From contig NZ_LT607753.1 of the NCBI RefSeq assembly GCF_900090295.1, positions 248,001 to 312,000 of the forward strand: a stretch of 64,000 bases of DNA, written 5' to 3'. The translations under genes and the position numbers were made by a program. Source of the stretch: Micromonospora coxensis (GTDB lineage Bacteria; Actinomycetota; Actinomycetes; Mycobacteriales; Micromonosporaceae). The notes beneath the pieces were generated by a model, which ran no database searches, was not told the DNA's origin, and saw only the letters and a program-made list of their open reading frames with translations. Below, piece by piece: positions 1 to 7,812 of this stretch; the stretch's first letter is position 1; every line of letters begins with the position of its first letter.

Positions 1-449
1 GGGGCGCCCGGCGCCGCCGCGCCCAACGCGCCCGCCCGGCGGTGCGCCTCGGCGAGGATCTCGTCGGCCTGCCGCCGCGCGTCGGCCAGGATCTCCGCAC
101 CCTCCGCGCTCGCCTCACCGATCGTGCGGTTCGCCTCGTCCTGCGCCCGCATCGCCAGCTCCACCGCCATCGGATCCGGCCCCTGCGGCGCCGTCGACGG
201 CAACGTGCCGTGCCGCAGCATCTCCACCTGACTCAGCAGACCCTGGTTCTCCCGCCGGTGCCGGTCCAACTCGTTGACCAGCACCGCGATCCGGTCGTCG
301 CCGGCGCGCACCAGATCGGCCACCTCGTCGGCGGACAGCCAGTGACTGCCCCGGAACCGCCGCGCCTCCAACATGGACAACTGACGGCCCAGCTCACCCT
401 GCTCGGCCAGGCCCGGCACGGTGACACGATCGGTGTGGTCGATGCTCAT
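1..449 (-). CDS. DivIVA-like coiled-coil protein (3' part cut by window edge)
   Basis: Reading the minus strand from the ATG at 449 gives an open frame that runs off the window, so about 149 residues are visible. The first 45 residues carry no motif I recognise. Two charged heptad-like helices follow (about residues 45-80 and 95-145), with the second rich in Ala, Glu, Gln and Arg (AQDEANRTIGEASAEGAEIL and a following DARRQADEILAEAHRR stretch). That pattern is typical of DivIVA/Wag31-type or related polar-growth coiled coils. The start overlaps the stop of the upstream flavohaemoglobin-like gene by 4 bp (ATGA), so it is the third gene of the NO-synthase operon. Function is inferred from composition only. 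A generic coiled-coil scaffold is equally possible, and the C-terminus is not seen. Confidence 0.7.
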   Translation of the reverse strand, partial: MSIDHTDRVTVPGLAEQGELGRQLSMLEARRFRGSHWLSADEVADLVRAGDDRIAVLVNELDRHRRENQGLLSQVEMLRHGTLPSTAPQGPDPMAVELAMRAQDEANRTIGEASAEGAEILADARRQADEILAEAHRRAGALGAAAPGA

Positions 450-1663
450 CGGACACCCGTCCAGCTGAAGTCACGCGGGGCGGGCACGCCGGCCTCCGCG
501 AGGGGCGGATAGAAGGAGTGATCGTAACTCTCGGTCAGGATCCGCTCCGGACGCACACCCGCCCGCGTCAGAACCGTGATCGTCTCCCGCGTCATCTGCG
601 CACTCCCACAGACCAGGACCTCGGTCTCCTCCCACGGGCCCAGCCGCACCGCCGTCTGCACCGCCGTGCCCACCGCCCCCGGCCAACCCCAACCCACCTC
701 CACCGTCGGCACGTACCGCAACCACGCCGCACCACCACCCGGCGCCGGCATCGACGACAACTGCGCCAACGCCTTGTCGTCGTACAGGTCGTCCGGGGTA
801 CGCCCACCCACCACCAGGGTGGTCCGCCGCCCCGAACCCTGCTGCACCGCCTCCACCACCGCCCGCAACGGCGCCAGCCCGGTGCCCCCCGCGATCAGCA
901 GCAACGGCAACTGCGGCGCCCGGTCGTACGACGACAACGCCGTACCCGTCGGATGCCCCAACAGCAGCCGGTCACCGGTACGCAGCTTGCGCACCACGTG
1001 CGTGGAGAACCGGCCCGTCGCCCGGACATGGAACTCGATCGTGCCGTCCGCGCGCGGCGCGTTCGCCGGCGACAGGTACCGCCACAACCGCAACTGCGGC
1101 ACCTGCACCGGCAACGACTGCCCCGGCAGGTAGTTGCACAGATAGTTCGGCCGCACCGTGAACACCGCGATGTCCGAGCGGCGCCGCTCCGCGCCCAGCA
1201 CCTCCGCCTCCCAGTACGGCGGCGTCGTCCGCTCCGACTCCGCCGCGCCGGTGAGCATCAGCTTCGCCACCGCCTCGTACGCCGCCGCCCACTGCGCCTT
1301 CAACGCCGGCGTCCAGTACGGGCCCAGGAACCGCTCCAACGTCGCCAGCAGCGCCTGCCCCACCCAGATGTAGTGCCGCTCCCCCAGCACCACCGCGTTG
1401 CCCCGCTGGTCCTGGCCGTGGAACCGACGATGGTCGGCGCCCAGCCGATGCGCGAACGCCGTCAACGCCGTCGGATCGTCCAGGTTGATGATGATGTGCC
1501 CCAACGCCGCCAGGAGCTTGTCCTCCTGGTACTGCATGTTCGTCGGGAACATCGACCGGGCCTCCGGCGCCACCATGAACAGCGTCGCGTAGAAGTACTT
1601 CGCCGCCTCCGGACCCGCCGCCGAGAACTGCGTCCAACTCTGCCGCAGCGCCGCGTTGTCCAT
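446..1663 (-). CDS. Flavohaemoglobin-like globin-reductase (NO dioxygenase type)
   Basis: The 405-residue protein has an N-terminal globin domain (about 1-140) followed by FAD- and NAD-binding reductase domains, the usual length and order for Hmp. A candidate B10 Tyr lies at 25 (KYFYATLF), the proximal haem His at 97 in ERHYIWVG, and the NAD-binding GGTGLAP loop at 259-265. In this family haem-bound O2 converts NO to nitrate using electrons from NAD(P)H through FAD. The usual FAD motif RxYS is replaced here by RYLS (195-198), which may alter FAD binding as in divergent actinobacterial flavohaemoglobins. The start is backed by AGGAGG 8 bp upstream. It lies 3 bp after the NO synthase stop and overlaps the next gene, so it is probably co-translated with both. 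It could detoxify NO or feed electrons to the synthase. Confidence 0.88.
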   Translation of the reverse strand: MDNAALRQSWTQFSAAGPEAAKYFYATLFMVAPEARSMFPTNMQYQEDKLLAALGHIIINLDDPTALTAFAHRLGADHRRFHGQDQRGNAVVLGERHYIWVGQALLATLERFLGPYWTPALKAQWAAAYEAVAKLMLTGAAESERTTPPYWEAEVLGAERRRSDIAVFTVRPNYLCNYLPGQSLPVQVPQLRLWRYLSPANAPRADGTIEFHVRATGRFSTHVVRKLRTGDRLLLGHPTGTALSSYDRAPQLPLLLIAGGTGLAPLRAVVEAVQQGSGRRTTLVVGGRTPDDLYDDKALAQLSSMPAPGGGAAWLRYVPTVEVGWGWPGAVGTAVQTAVRLGPWEETEVLVCGSAQMTRETITVLTRAGVRPERILTESYDHSFYPPLAEAGVPAPRDFSWTGVR

Positions 1664-1666
1664 GCC

Positions 1667-2854
1667 TCAGCCCTCCTGCGCCCGGGCCGTCGCGTGCCGC
1701 TCCCGCAGCGTCGACTTCACCACACCCTCGGGGTCGTACACCCGCTCCGTCGGCCAGATGTTCGGATTCGGCACCCCCGGGTCGTAGTAGCGGTGATGCA
1801 CCGCGTGCAACGCCGCCCACCCCACACTGCCGTTGAGCCACGACCAGTCACCGTGCACCGGCCGCCCCGCCCGCTCCTCCTGCGCGCAGAACTTCATGAA
1901 CAGCTCCGACTCGGTGTGCGGATCCGACACCCGCACCCCGGCCAGCTTGAACGAATGCAACACCGCCTGGTTGATCACCAGCACCGCGTGCTCACGCCAC
2001 AGGTTGTCCTCCCGCGAGGTGTCCAACCCCAACGCCTCGGCCACCACCCGCAGCTGGTCGTACCGCTCCCGGTCGCCCATGTTGCGGGTGCCGATCTCGT
2101 CACCCAGGTAGTGGCCGTTGAACGGGGCGCAGCTGTAGTCCACCCCACCCACCCGCAACCGCATGTTGCTGATCACGGGCAGCGCGTGCCAGCGCAACAT
2201 CAGATCCGCGAACCACGGATGGTCCGGATGCGTCAACGCCACCTCCCGCACCAACTCCCGCGGCACGTCCACCACCGTCGGCTCCTCCTGCGCCGTCTCG
2301 ATCACCCACGGCAGCAGGTCGAACCGCCCCGGCACCGGCGGCGTACGCCACCCCAACCGCCGCGCCGCCTCCGTCATCGGCACCTGCGCCGGATCACCCA
2401 GCACCGACCCGTCGTCCCGCCGGTGCCCGCAGTAGCGGATCAACTGGTCGTTCCAGATCCGCGCCCGCGGACCCACCCCCGGCCGGTCCGGCGCGAACAC
2501 CGTCACCACCGACTGGATCCGCCCACCGTTGTCCCCGGCCGCCAGATGCGCCGCCAACTCCCGCGCGATCCCCGCCACCGTCGTCACGTGCCGCCGGTCG
2601 CGCACCTTCAACCCGGCCCACCGGATCCGTCCCACACACCGCACCGACTGCCGCCACGCGACCTTCGCCCCGTAGCCCAACTCGTCACGGGTGTGCCGGT
2701 ACGACCCGGTCACCGCGATCTCGTCACGCACCTGCGCCAGCCGCTCCGCCAGCCCCGGCAACCGCCGCTCCCGGTGGTACAGCTCCAGGAACTCCACCGC
2801 CTCCTCGACGAGGTCACCCGGCGACGCCTCCCGCTGCGCCGACACCCCCGTCAC
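1667..2854 (-). CDS. nos: Bacterial nitric oxide synthase oxygenase
   Basis: This is a haem-thiolate oxygenase that makes NO and citrulline from arginine. The haem-ligand Cys is in RCVGRIRW (about codon 73 from the start chosen). The pterin/substrate core includes WHALPVISNMRL, FNGHYLGDEIGTRN (substrate-binding Glu) and WSWLNGSVGW. Like other bacterial NOS it has no reductase domain, and its length (about 395 residues) is slightly above Bacillus NOS. The start is uncertain: the frame stays open to 2992, but the first 46 codons of that longer version look unlike NOS, and no clear ribosome site decides among the GTG codons at 2854, 2845 and 2935. It is first in an operon with the flavohaemoglobin-like gene (3-bp gap), which suggests coupled NO production and reduction or consumption. 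Confidence 0.9.
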   Translation of the reverse strand: MTGVSAQREASPGDLVEEAVEFLELYHRERRLPGLAERLAQVRDEIAVTGSYRHTRDELGYGAKVAWRQSVRCVGRIRWAGLKVRDRRHVTTVAGIARELAAHLAAGDNGGRIQSVVTVFAPDRPGVGPRARIWNDQLIRYCGHRRDDGSVLGDPAQVPMTEAARRLGWRTPPVPGRFDLLPWVIETAQEEPTVVDVPRELVREVALTHPDHPWFADLMLRWHALPVISNMRLRVGGVDYSCAPFNGHYLGDEIGTRNMGDRERYDQLRVVAEALGLDTSREDNLWREHAVLVINQAVLHSFKLAGVRVSDPHTESELFMKFCAQEERAGRPVHGDWSWLNGSVGWAALHAVHHRYYDPGVPNPNIWPTERVYDPEGVVKSTLRERHATARAQEG

Positions 2855-3165
2855 CGGGCAGCCCGACTCCGAACGATCGACGACAGCGCCGCCGGCCCGT
2901 ACACCGCGGAGGCCGACATGGTGGTCAGTGTGCACTTCGGCTTGTCTTCCCGTCCTCCGGCAGGCCCCGACGCACTCGCACGCCGCACCCACGCATCAGC
3001 TCGGCACCAACCCACCGACCATCACTCACAGTGACGATCTAGTGCCCTTGGTGATCACCCTGGACAGGGTGCCTGGGATGACCACAACTGTCAACAAGAC
3101 GACTCCACCCGGGAGTGTGCACATCGGACACCACCGCGCCCGCACCACCGCCACCCGCGCACACG

Positions 3166-3197
3166 AAAACGCCGCGACCGGCGAACCCGGCCGCGGC
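3166..3197 (-). terminator. Rho-independent terminator after MerR gene
   Basis: An 11-bp GC stem (3187-3197 with 3171-3181, one mismatch) encloses loop GTTCG. On the minus strand it is followed by GTTTT at 3170-3166. It begins 15 bp beyond the stop of the MerR gene and separates it from the NO synthase operon. Confidence 0.7.
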
Positions 3198-3211
3198 GCC
3201 CCGACGAAAAA

Positions 3212-3802
3212 TCAGCCGGCCCGACGACGCGCCCGACGCGCCGCCAACTCGTCGCCCACCACCTCCGACGCCGTCTCGGCGGACTCCCCGCCCCCCGGCG
3301 TCGCCGGCTCCGCCGGCAGATGCGACAACGAACCCTGGATCTCCTTGAACGCCCCACCGATCGCGATGCCGAACACACCCTGGCCACCCTGCAACAGGTC
3401 GACCACCTCCTCCGGCGACCGGCACTCGTACACCGTCGTGCCGTCCGAGATCAGCGTGATCCCCGCCAGATCCTCCACCCCACGCGACCGCAACGCCTCG
3501 ATCGCCTTACGGATGTTCTGCAGGGACACCCCCGCGTCCAGCAACCGCTTCACGACCTTCAACACCACCAGGTCGCGGAACGAGTACAACCGCTGCGTAC
3601 CCGACCCCGACGCGTCCCGCACACTCGGCACCACCAGCGACGTACGCGCCCAGTAGTCCAACTGGCGATAACTGATCCCCACCGCGTGGCAGGCCGTCAC
3701 ACCCCGGTAACCCACCGAACCGTCACCGTCAGTCGCCACCACACCCGGCTCGCCCCGCTCCGCAACCGGCTCAGGATCCCGCGGCTCGTGCATCCCGACC
3801 AA
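3212..3802 (-). CDS. MerR-family regulator (Rv1830-like)
   Basis: The 196-residue protein has one MerR DNA-binding domain at about residues 35-105, with GISYRQLDYWARTSLVVPS and the YSFRDLVVLKVVKRLLDAG helix-wing typical of the family. The C-terminal half (about 110-165) ends in a charged Arg/Glu tail and has no metal-binding Cys pattern, so this is not a metal sensor. Position at the end of the gcvH-garA-merR-DUF151-merR block matches M. tuberculosis Rv1830, a MerR-type regulator implicated in cell-division control; orthology is inferred from synteny and sequence style. A promoter-like TAGGGT lies 58 bp upstream beside the palindrome ACCCCGGGGT (3873-3882), a candidate autoregulatory site. 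A terminator hairpin follows the stop. Confidence 0.85.
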   Translation of the reverse strand: MVGMHEPRDPEPVAERGEPGVVATDGDGSVGYRGVTACHAVGISYRQLDYWARTSLVVPSVRDASGSGTQRLYSFRDLVVLKVVKRLLDAGVSLQNIRKAIEALRSRGVEDLAGITLISDGTTVYECRSPEEVVDLLQGGQGVFGIAIGGAFKEIQGSLSHLPAEPATPGGGESAETASEVVGDELAARRARRRAG

Positions 3803-3859
3803 CCTCCCCGTCAGTGCGGTGACACGTCGTTTCCGGGACGTGCACCCCTCGACACGGCA

Positions 3860-3882
3860 ACCCTACAGACGCACCCCGGGGT
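3860..3882 (-). promoter_or_regulatory. Candidate promoter/operator of the Rv1830-like merR gene
   Basis: On the minus strand a TAGGGT (-10-like) at 3865-3860 is followed by TGCCG. A 10-bp palindrome ACCCCGGGGT at 3873-3882 sits just upstream, where MerR proteins usually bind. No good -35 is visible. A very similar GTAGGCTTGCCG occurs before the neighbouring DUF151 gene, which supports a shared promoter type. Confidence 0.35.
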
Positions 3883-3993
3883 TACCACGCAGGAACGGTC
3901 GCGACACGCCGCGCAGCGACACGACACACCCACCCACACCACGACACGTCACCCACCGTGACCGCCGTGACGGGAAACTCGCCGACGACACAC

Positions 3994-4458
3994 TCAGCCG
4001 GCGAAATCCTCCGGACGCACCTGGTCCAGGAACTCGCGGAACTTCTCCACCTCGTCCTCCTGCTCGTCCGGGATCACGATCCCCGCCTCGCTGAGGACCT
4101 GCTCCGCACAACGAATCGGAGCACCCACCCGCAACGCCAACGCGATGGAGTCACTCGGCCGGGCCGACACCCGCACCCCGTCACCCAGCAGCAGATCCGC
4201 GTAGAAGACGTTCTCCTTCAACTCGGTGATCTCCACCGCCCGCAACGGCGCCTTCAACGCCGCCAGCACGTCCCGCAACAGATCATGCGTCAACGGCCGC
4301 GCCGGCTTGACCCCCTGCTGCTCGTAGGCGATCGCCGTAGCCTCCACCGCGCCGATCCAGATCGGCAGATAGCGGTCGCCCTCGACCTCCCTGAGCAGGA
4401 CGATCGGCTGGTTGCTCGGCAGCTCCACCCGAACTCCGACCACGCTCAGCTCGCGCAC
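3994..4458 (-). CDS. DUF151 bifunctional nuclease-family protein (Rv1829-like)
   Basis: Residues 1-130 match the DUF151/BFN fold as I know it: LSVVGVRVELPSNQPIVLLR, then DRYLPIWIGAVEATAIA, RPLTHDLLRDVL and ARPSDSIALALRV. The C-terminal helix ends in EVEKFREFLDQVRPEDF. Members have been described as dual DNase/RNase proteins, but no activity can be read from sequence. I chose the GTG at 4458 because GGAGG lies 5 bp upstream and the family begins at this point. The frame is open to 4554, but the extra 32 residues have no family counterpart. The gene sits between the two MerR genes in a synteny block shared with mycobacteria. Confidence 0.87.
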   Translation of the reverse strand: MRELSVVGVRVELPSNQPIVLLREVEGDRYLPIWIGAVEATAIAYEQQGVKPARPLTHDLLRDVLAALKAPLRAVEITELKENVFYADLLLGDGVRVSARPSDSIALALRVGAPIRCAEQVLSEAGIVIPDEQEDEVEKFREFLDQVRPEDFAG

Positions 4459-4584
4459 CGCCGCCTCCGTGTCGTTGTCATCCAAGCCCGCACCGCGCCC
4501 TTCCCTGCACGGTACACGGACCGCGACACGGTCGTCCCATGCGCACCAGCCCACGCCCCGCGCCGGAAAAGGGTTACCCCGGCA

Positions 4585-4590
4585 AGCCTA
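4585..4590 (-). promoter_or_regulatory. Candidate -10 element of the DUF151 gene
   Basis: TAGGCT at 4590-4585 on the minus strand lies in GTCGTAGGCTTGCCGG, closely resembling the GTAGGGTTGCCG before the neighbouring merR gene. It is about 130 bp upstream of the chosen start. No consensus -35 was seen. Confidence 0.3.
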
Positions 4591-4639
4591 CGACACGCTT
4601 CCCGGGGCAGATCTTTCCGCACACACCACCACAGCCGGC

Positions 4640-5392
4640 TCACCGGCCCAACGTCGACCGCAACCCCACCCGCACCAACGCCGCGTGCAACTGCTGCGAC
4701 AACGCCACCAACTCCCGCGCCGTCTCCGCCGCCCGCGCCCGCGCCGCCGGATCACTCTGCCGCGCCAACGGCGCCACCAACTGCGCGAACAAGCCGACCT
4801 CACGATCCGCCGCCGACCGGTACCCCCGCAGATGCCGCGGCTCCAACCCGTACGCCGCCAGACCCGCCACCGCCCGCGCGATGATCAACGCATCCGCGTC
4901 GTACCAACCCGGCGGATCCGACACCAGCACACCGAGGCGCTCCAACTCGCCCAACGTCGACTCGTCGATGCCGCTGCGCGCCACCAGATCGGCCCGCCCG
5001 AGCCGCACCTGCGACGACTCGGGCTCCTCCACCGCACGGCCCGGCACCTCGCCACCCGGACCGACCGCCACCAACGTCGGCCGCTGCCGACCCGGCGCCT
5101 CACCACCGGCATCCCACTCGGCCAACTGGTCACGAATCACCCGCAACGGCAGATACTGATCCCGCTGCGCGGTCAACACGAACCGCAGCCGGGCCACGTC
5201 GTCCCAGCTGTACTTCCGGTAACCCGCCGCCGTCCGCTGCGGCTCCACCAGCCCCTCGGCCTCCAGGAACCGCAACTTCGAGATCGTGACGTCCGGGAAC
5301 TCCCCCCGCAACTGCCCCAGCACCTCACCGATACTCATCAGCGGATGCGACCGGGCCGCCCCGGGCGGCGAGGAAGCCGCAGGCTCGTTCAC
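4640..5392 (-). CDS. ftsR: MerR-family division regulator FtsR (Rv1828-like)
   Basis: The 250-residue regulator has an N-terminal MerR winged helix (about 20-85: SIGEVLGQLRGEFPDVTISK, RFLEAEGLVEPQR, YRKYSWDDVARLRFVL). A second domain (about 130-240) carries RADLVARSGIDESTLGELER and resembles a helical effector or dimerisation domain. Length and position match M. tuberculosis Rv1828 and the C. glutamicum homologue FtsR, which activates ftsZ; the equivalence is by synteny and domain pattern. The GTG start overlaps the garA stop by 4 bp (GTGA), so garA and this gene are translationally coupled. The link suggests coordination of central metabolism (GarA) with division. Confidence 0.88.
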   Translation of the reverse strand: MNEPAASSPPGAARSHPLMSIGEVLGQLRGEFPDVTISKLRFLEAEGLVEPQRTAAGYRKYSWDDVARLRFVLTAQRDQYLPLRVIRDQLAEWDAGGEAPGRQRPTLVAVGPGGEVPGRAVEEPESSQVRLGRADLVARSGIDESTLGELERLGVLVSDPPGWYDADALIIARAVAGLAAYGLEPRHLRGYRSAADREVGLFAQLVAPLARQSDPAARARAAETARELVALSQQLHAALVRVGLRSTLGR

Positions 5393-5841
5393 CCCCGGCC
5401 GGCCTCCTCCTCCGGGCGAGGACCGGCGATGAACACCACACGGAACTTACCGATCTGCACCTCGTCACCGTTGCTCAACGTCGCAGCCTCGACCCGCTCC
5501 CGGTTCACGTACGTACCGTTCAGGCTGCCCACGTCCCGCACCGTGAACGTCCCACCGTCACGGTGGAACTCCGCGTGCCGCCGCGACACCGTCACGTCGT
5601 CGAGGAAGATGTCACTGTCCGGGTGCCGGCCACTCGTCGTCACGTCATGGTCCAACAGGAACCGCGCACCGGCATTCGGCCCACGCCGAACCACCAGCAG
5701 CGCCATCCCGGGCGGCAACGAGCCGGACATGCGGCTCGGCACCACATCGGTGTCCGGCCCCTCCAGCACTTCGTCCAACGAACCGAGATTGAGCGTCGAA
5801 GTGACGTCGAGCGGGGGGAACTCGTCGCCTGGGCGCGTCAT
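5389..5841 (-). CDS. garA: FHA-domain metabolic switch protein GarA
   Basis: The 150-residue protein has a disordered N-terminus containing DVTSTLNL (13-15 phosphorylatable Thr/Ser/Thr) and a C-terminal FHA domain (about 45-140). Conserved phosphothreonine-binding residues are visible: GRHPDSDIFLDD, SRRHAEF and GSLNGTYVN. In mycobacteria and corynebacteria (OdhI) the unphosphorylated form binds and controls 2-oxoglutarate-using enzymes such as KGD and glutamate dehydrogenase. Phosphorylation of the N-terminal Thr by PknB/PknG makes the FHA bind it in cis and releases the targets. It is the first gene of a coupled pair with ftsR. An unusually AT-rich patch at about 5941-5980 is the likely promoter. 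Confidence 0.93.
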   Translation of the reverse strand: MTRPGDEFPPLDVTSTLNLGSLDEVLEGPDTDVVPSRMSGSLPPGMALLVVRRGPNAGARFLLDHDVTTSGRHPDSDIFLDDVTVSRRHAEFHRDGGTFTVRDVGSLNGTYVNRERVEAATLSNGDEVQIGKFRVVFIAGPRPEEEAGRG

Positions 5842-5940
5842 GGGACCACCTCACGGATCTGTTCGGTCAGCGTCGGGGTAATGGCGGGTCTGGCCGCCGG
5901 GCAGTCGCACACCCGGCGGCTGGCTCCCCGTGCCCGGGAA

Positions 5941-5980
5941 GGCAATTACACAACGCTCAACTATTGGGTTCTCGGTCGAC
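5941..5980 (-). promoter_or_regulatory. AT-rich upstream region of garA-ftsR
   Basis: The 223-bp gap before garA contains this AT-rich patch, conspicuous in the local GC background. On the minus strand it holds AATAGTTGAG and TTGTGTAATTG. It is the most promoter-like stretch in the gap, but hexamers with good spacing cannot be assigned. Confidence 0.3.
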
Positions 5981-6064
5981 TGGGCGAGCCTAGCCAGCGC
6001 CGAAATGCAGGGCAACCGGACGCGCGGGAACATCATCGTCCCCCACGCCCGGCACGGGCAACAC

Positions 6065-6445
6065 TCAGCTCGCGGTGAGCTCGCGATACGCCGCAGCCGT
6101 CAACAGCCCGTCCACCGCCGACGGATCATCCGGAGTGATCTCCAACAACCAACCCGCACCGTACGGATCCGTGTTGATCACCTCAGGAGTGTCACCCAGC
6201 GCCTCGTTCCGCGCCGACACCGTACCGCTCACCGGCGAGTAGATCTCCGACACGCTCTTGGTCGACTCGATCTCACCCAACGGCTCACCGGCGGCCACCA
6301 CCGCACCCTCGTCCGGCAACTGGACGAACACGATGTCGCCCAGCGCATCCTGCGCGAAGTGAGTGATGCCGACACGCAGCACGCCGCCGTCGGCGCCGAC
6401 CACCCACTCGTGCTCAGCGGTGTAACGCAGATCCTCAGGAATCAC
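6065..6445 (-). CDS. gcvH: Glycine cleavage system H protein
   Basis: The 126-residue lipoyl carrier protein has the family signature: YTAEHEWV near the N-terminus, GDIVFVQLP, and ESTKSVSEIYSPVSG with the lipoylated Lys at 63. It shuttles the methylamine group between the P and T proteins of glycine decarboxylase in the cytoplasm. Full length. The GTG start has AAGGA 8 bp upstream. P, T and L genes are not nearby; the gene sits instead between the DUF881 gene and garA, exactly as in M. tuberculosis. Confidence 0.95.
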   Translation of the reverse strand: MIPEDLRYTAEHEWVVGADGGVLRVGITHFAQDALGDIVFVQLPDEGAVVAAGEPLGEIESTKSVSEIYSPVSGTVSARNEALGDTPEVINTDPYGAGWLLEITPDDPSAVDGLLTAAAYRELTAS

Positions 6446-6502
6446 CAGACGCGTCCTTCATCCATCGGTGCACCGGGGAAAGACCCGGCGCGGCCGCGCC
6501 GG

Positions 6503-7468
6503 TCAGGAGACCGGACGGGCGTGTTCCAGCTTCATCGGCCCGTGCAGCGCCGAAACCTCGGCAACCTCACGCTCCTCGACGATCACGTTACCGCCGTCAC
6601 CGGCGACGGTCGCGGCCACCCCGCCGGGAATCTTCAACGCCGTCGACATCGTCGTCGGATCACCGATCACCGTGATCGTGTACGGACCCGACAACGACCG
6701 GCCGTCCACCACCAACGACCCGTTCTGCCCGTCCAGGAAGTACGTCGACGCGATGATCCGCACCGGCGACCCGCCCACACCGGAAATCTGCATCGCCTCG
6801 GCCCCCGCGCCCCGCAACTCCTGCACCGCGTCCAGGATCCGCTCCGCCGCGATCGGCTTCCCACCCGGCACGAACCGCACGGACAACCCCGGCCCCCGCG
6901 CCGGCAACGTCCCCGCGAGGATCCCCAACTGGTCCGCCCGCCGCCGCGCCTCCTCCAACGCCGCCTGCCGGCCCTGCTCACCCGACCGCAACTGCCGCTG
7001 ACTCTCCTCGAGAGCCTCGATGTCCTGCTGCAGCCGCTTCTCCCGCGAATCCAGATCCGAGAAGATCCGGACCAGGTCCTCCTGCCGCGTCGCCGCCAAC
7101 GTCGGATCCGTCGACGTCGTCTTCAACTGCACCACCAGGGTGAAACCCAGCAACGCCAACAGCACCGCGATCATCACGCCCGCCGAGCTCACCCGCCCGC
7201 CCCACGCGCCCCGACCACCCGCACCCGCCGGCGTCGGTTCCGGCTCCGGCTCCGGTGGGGCCACCGCCGCCTCCGCCAGGTCCACCGTCGCGTGGGCATC
7301 GTCCTCGACGCCCCCGACCCGCGGCTCCTCCGGCACGACCAACGGACTGATCTCGTCCGGATCCGGCGCGTCCGGCCGCGGATCCGGCTCACCCGCCGGC
7401 CCCGACGGACGATTCGGCCCCGTCGGCTCCGGCCACCCCGTCCCGGTGTCCCGCTGCTCGTCGCTCAT
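6503..7468 (-). CDS. DUF881 membrane-anchored protein (Rv1825-like)
   Basis: The roughly 320-residue protein has a Pro/Glu-rich cytoplasmic N-terminus (about 1-85), a single transmembrane segment (SSAGVMIAVLLALLGFTLVV), a coiled coil (about 125-170) and a C-terminal DUF881 domain outside the membrane (about 175-300, including GPGLSVRF, VGGSPVRIIASTYFLDGQNG and GPYTITVIGD). DUF881 proteins are of unknown function but are conserved near division/cell-envelope genes in actinobacteria and firmicutes. ATG 7468 or GTG 7474 could be the start. It pairs with a second DUF881 gene and the small DUF1290 gene, and the three probably work together in the envelope. Confidence 0.85.
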   Translation of the reverse strand: MSDEQRDTGTGWPEPTGPNRPSGPAGEPDPRPDAPDPDEISPLVVPEEPRVGGVEDDAHATVDLAEAAVAPPEPEPEPTPAGAGGRGAWGGRVSSAGVMIAVLLALLGFTLVVQLKTTSTDPTLAATRQEDLVRIFSDLDSREKRLQQDIEALEESQRQLRSGEQGRQAALEEARRRADQLGILAGTLPARGPGLSVRFVPGGKPIAAERILDAVQELRGAGAEAMQISGVGGSPVRIIASTYFLDGQNGSLVVDGRSLSGPYTITVIGDPTTMSTALKIPGGVAATVAGDGGNVIVEEREVAEVSALHGPMKLEHARPVS

Positions 7469-7479
7469 CGCCACGAACC

Positions 7480-7812
7480 CTACGCCCGGAACAGGTGACG
7501 ACGGATCGCCGCCACGTTGCCGAAGATCCGCACCCCGAGCACGACCACCACACCGGTGGAGAGCTGACCGCCCACCCCCAACTGGTCACCCAGGTACACG
7601 ATCAGACCCGCCACCAGCACGTTAGAGATGAACGACACCACGAACTGCTTGTCGTCGAAGATCCGGTCCAGCTTCGCCCGTACCCCACCGAACACCGCGT
7701 CGAGCGCGGCCACCACCGCGATCGGCAGGTACGGCTGCAACGCGGCGGGAACGGTCGGATCCAGGTAGATCCCGAGCACCACACCGGCGAGCAACGCCAG
7801 CACCGCGATCAT
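7480..7812 (-). CDS. Small basic membrane protein (DUF1290/SBP)
   Basis: The 110-residue protein has about three hydrophobic segments (residues 2-21, 26-44 and 60-98) and the family pattern GIYLDPTVPAALQPYLPIAV, then ALDAVFGGVRAKLD and NVLVAGLIVYLGD. It matches the SBP/DUF1290 family found between two DUF881 genes in mycobacteria (Rv1824). Function is unknown. The start has GGAGG 8 bp upstream and its ATG overlaps the upstream DUF881 stop by 4 bp, indicating translational coupling. Confidence 0.88.
   Translation of the reverse strand: MIAVLALLAGVVLGIYLDPTVPAALQPYLPIAVVAALDAVFGGVRAKLDRIFDDKQFVVSFISNVLVAGLIVYLGDQLGVGGQLSTGVVVVLGVRIFGNVAAIRRHLFRA

Noticed and set aside
518..3034. Long Arg/His/Pro-rich open frame on the plus strand, antisense to the NOS operon
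   Set aside because: It is a by-product of GC-rich codon use; composition is implausible and the minus-strand frames encode clear families.
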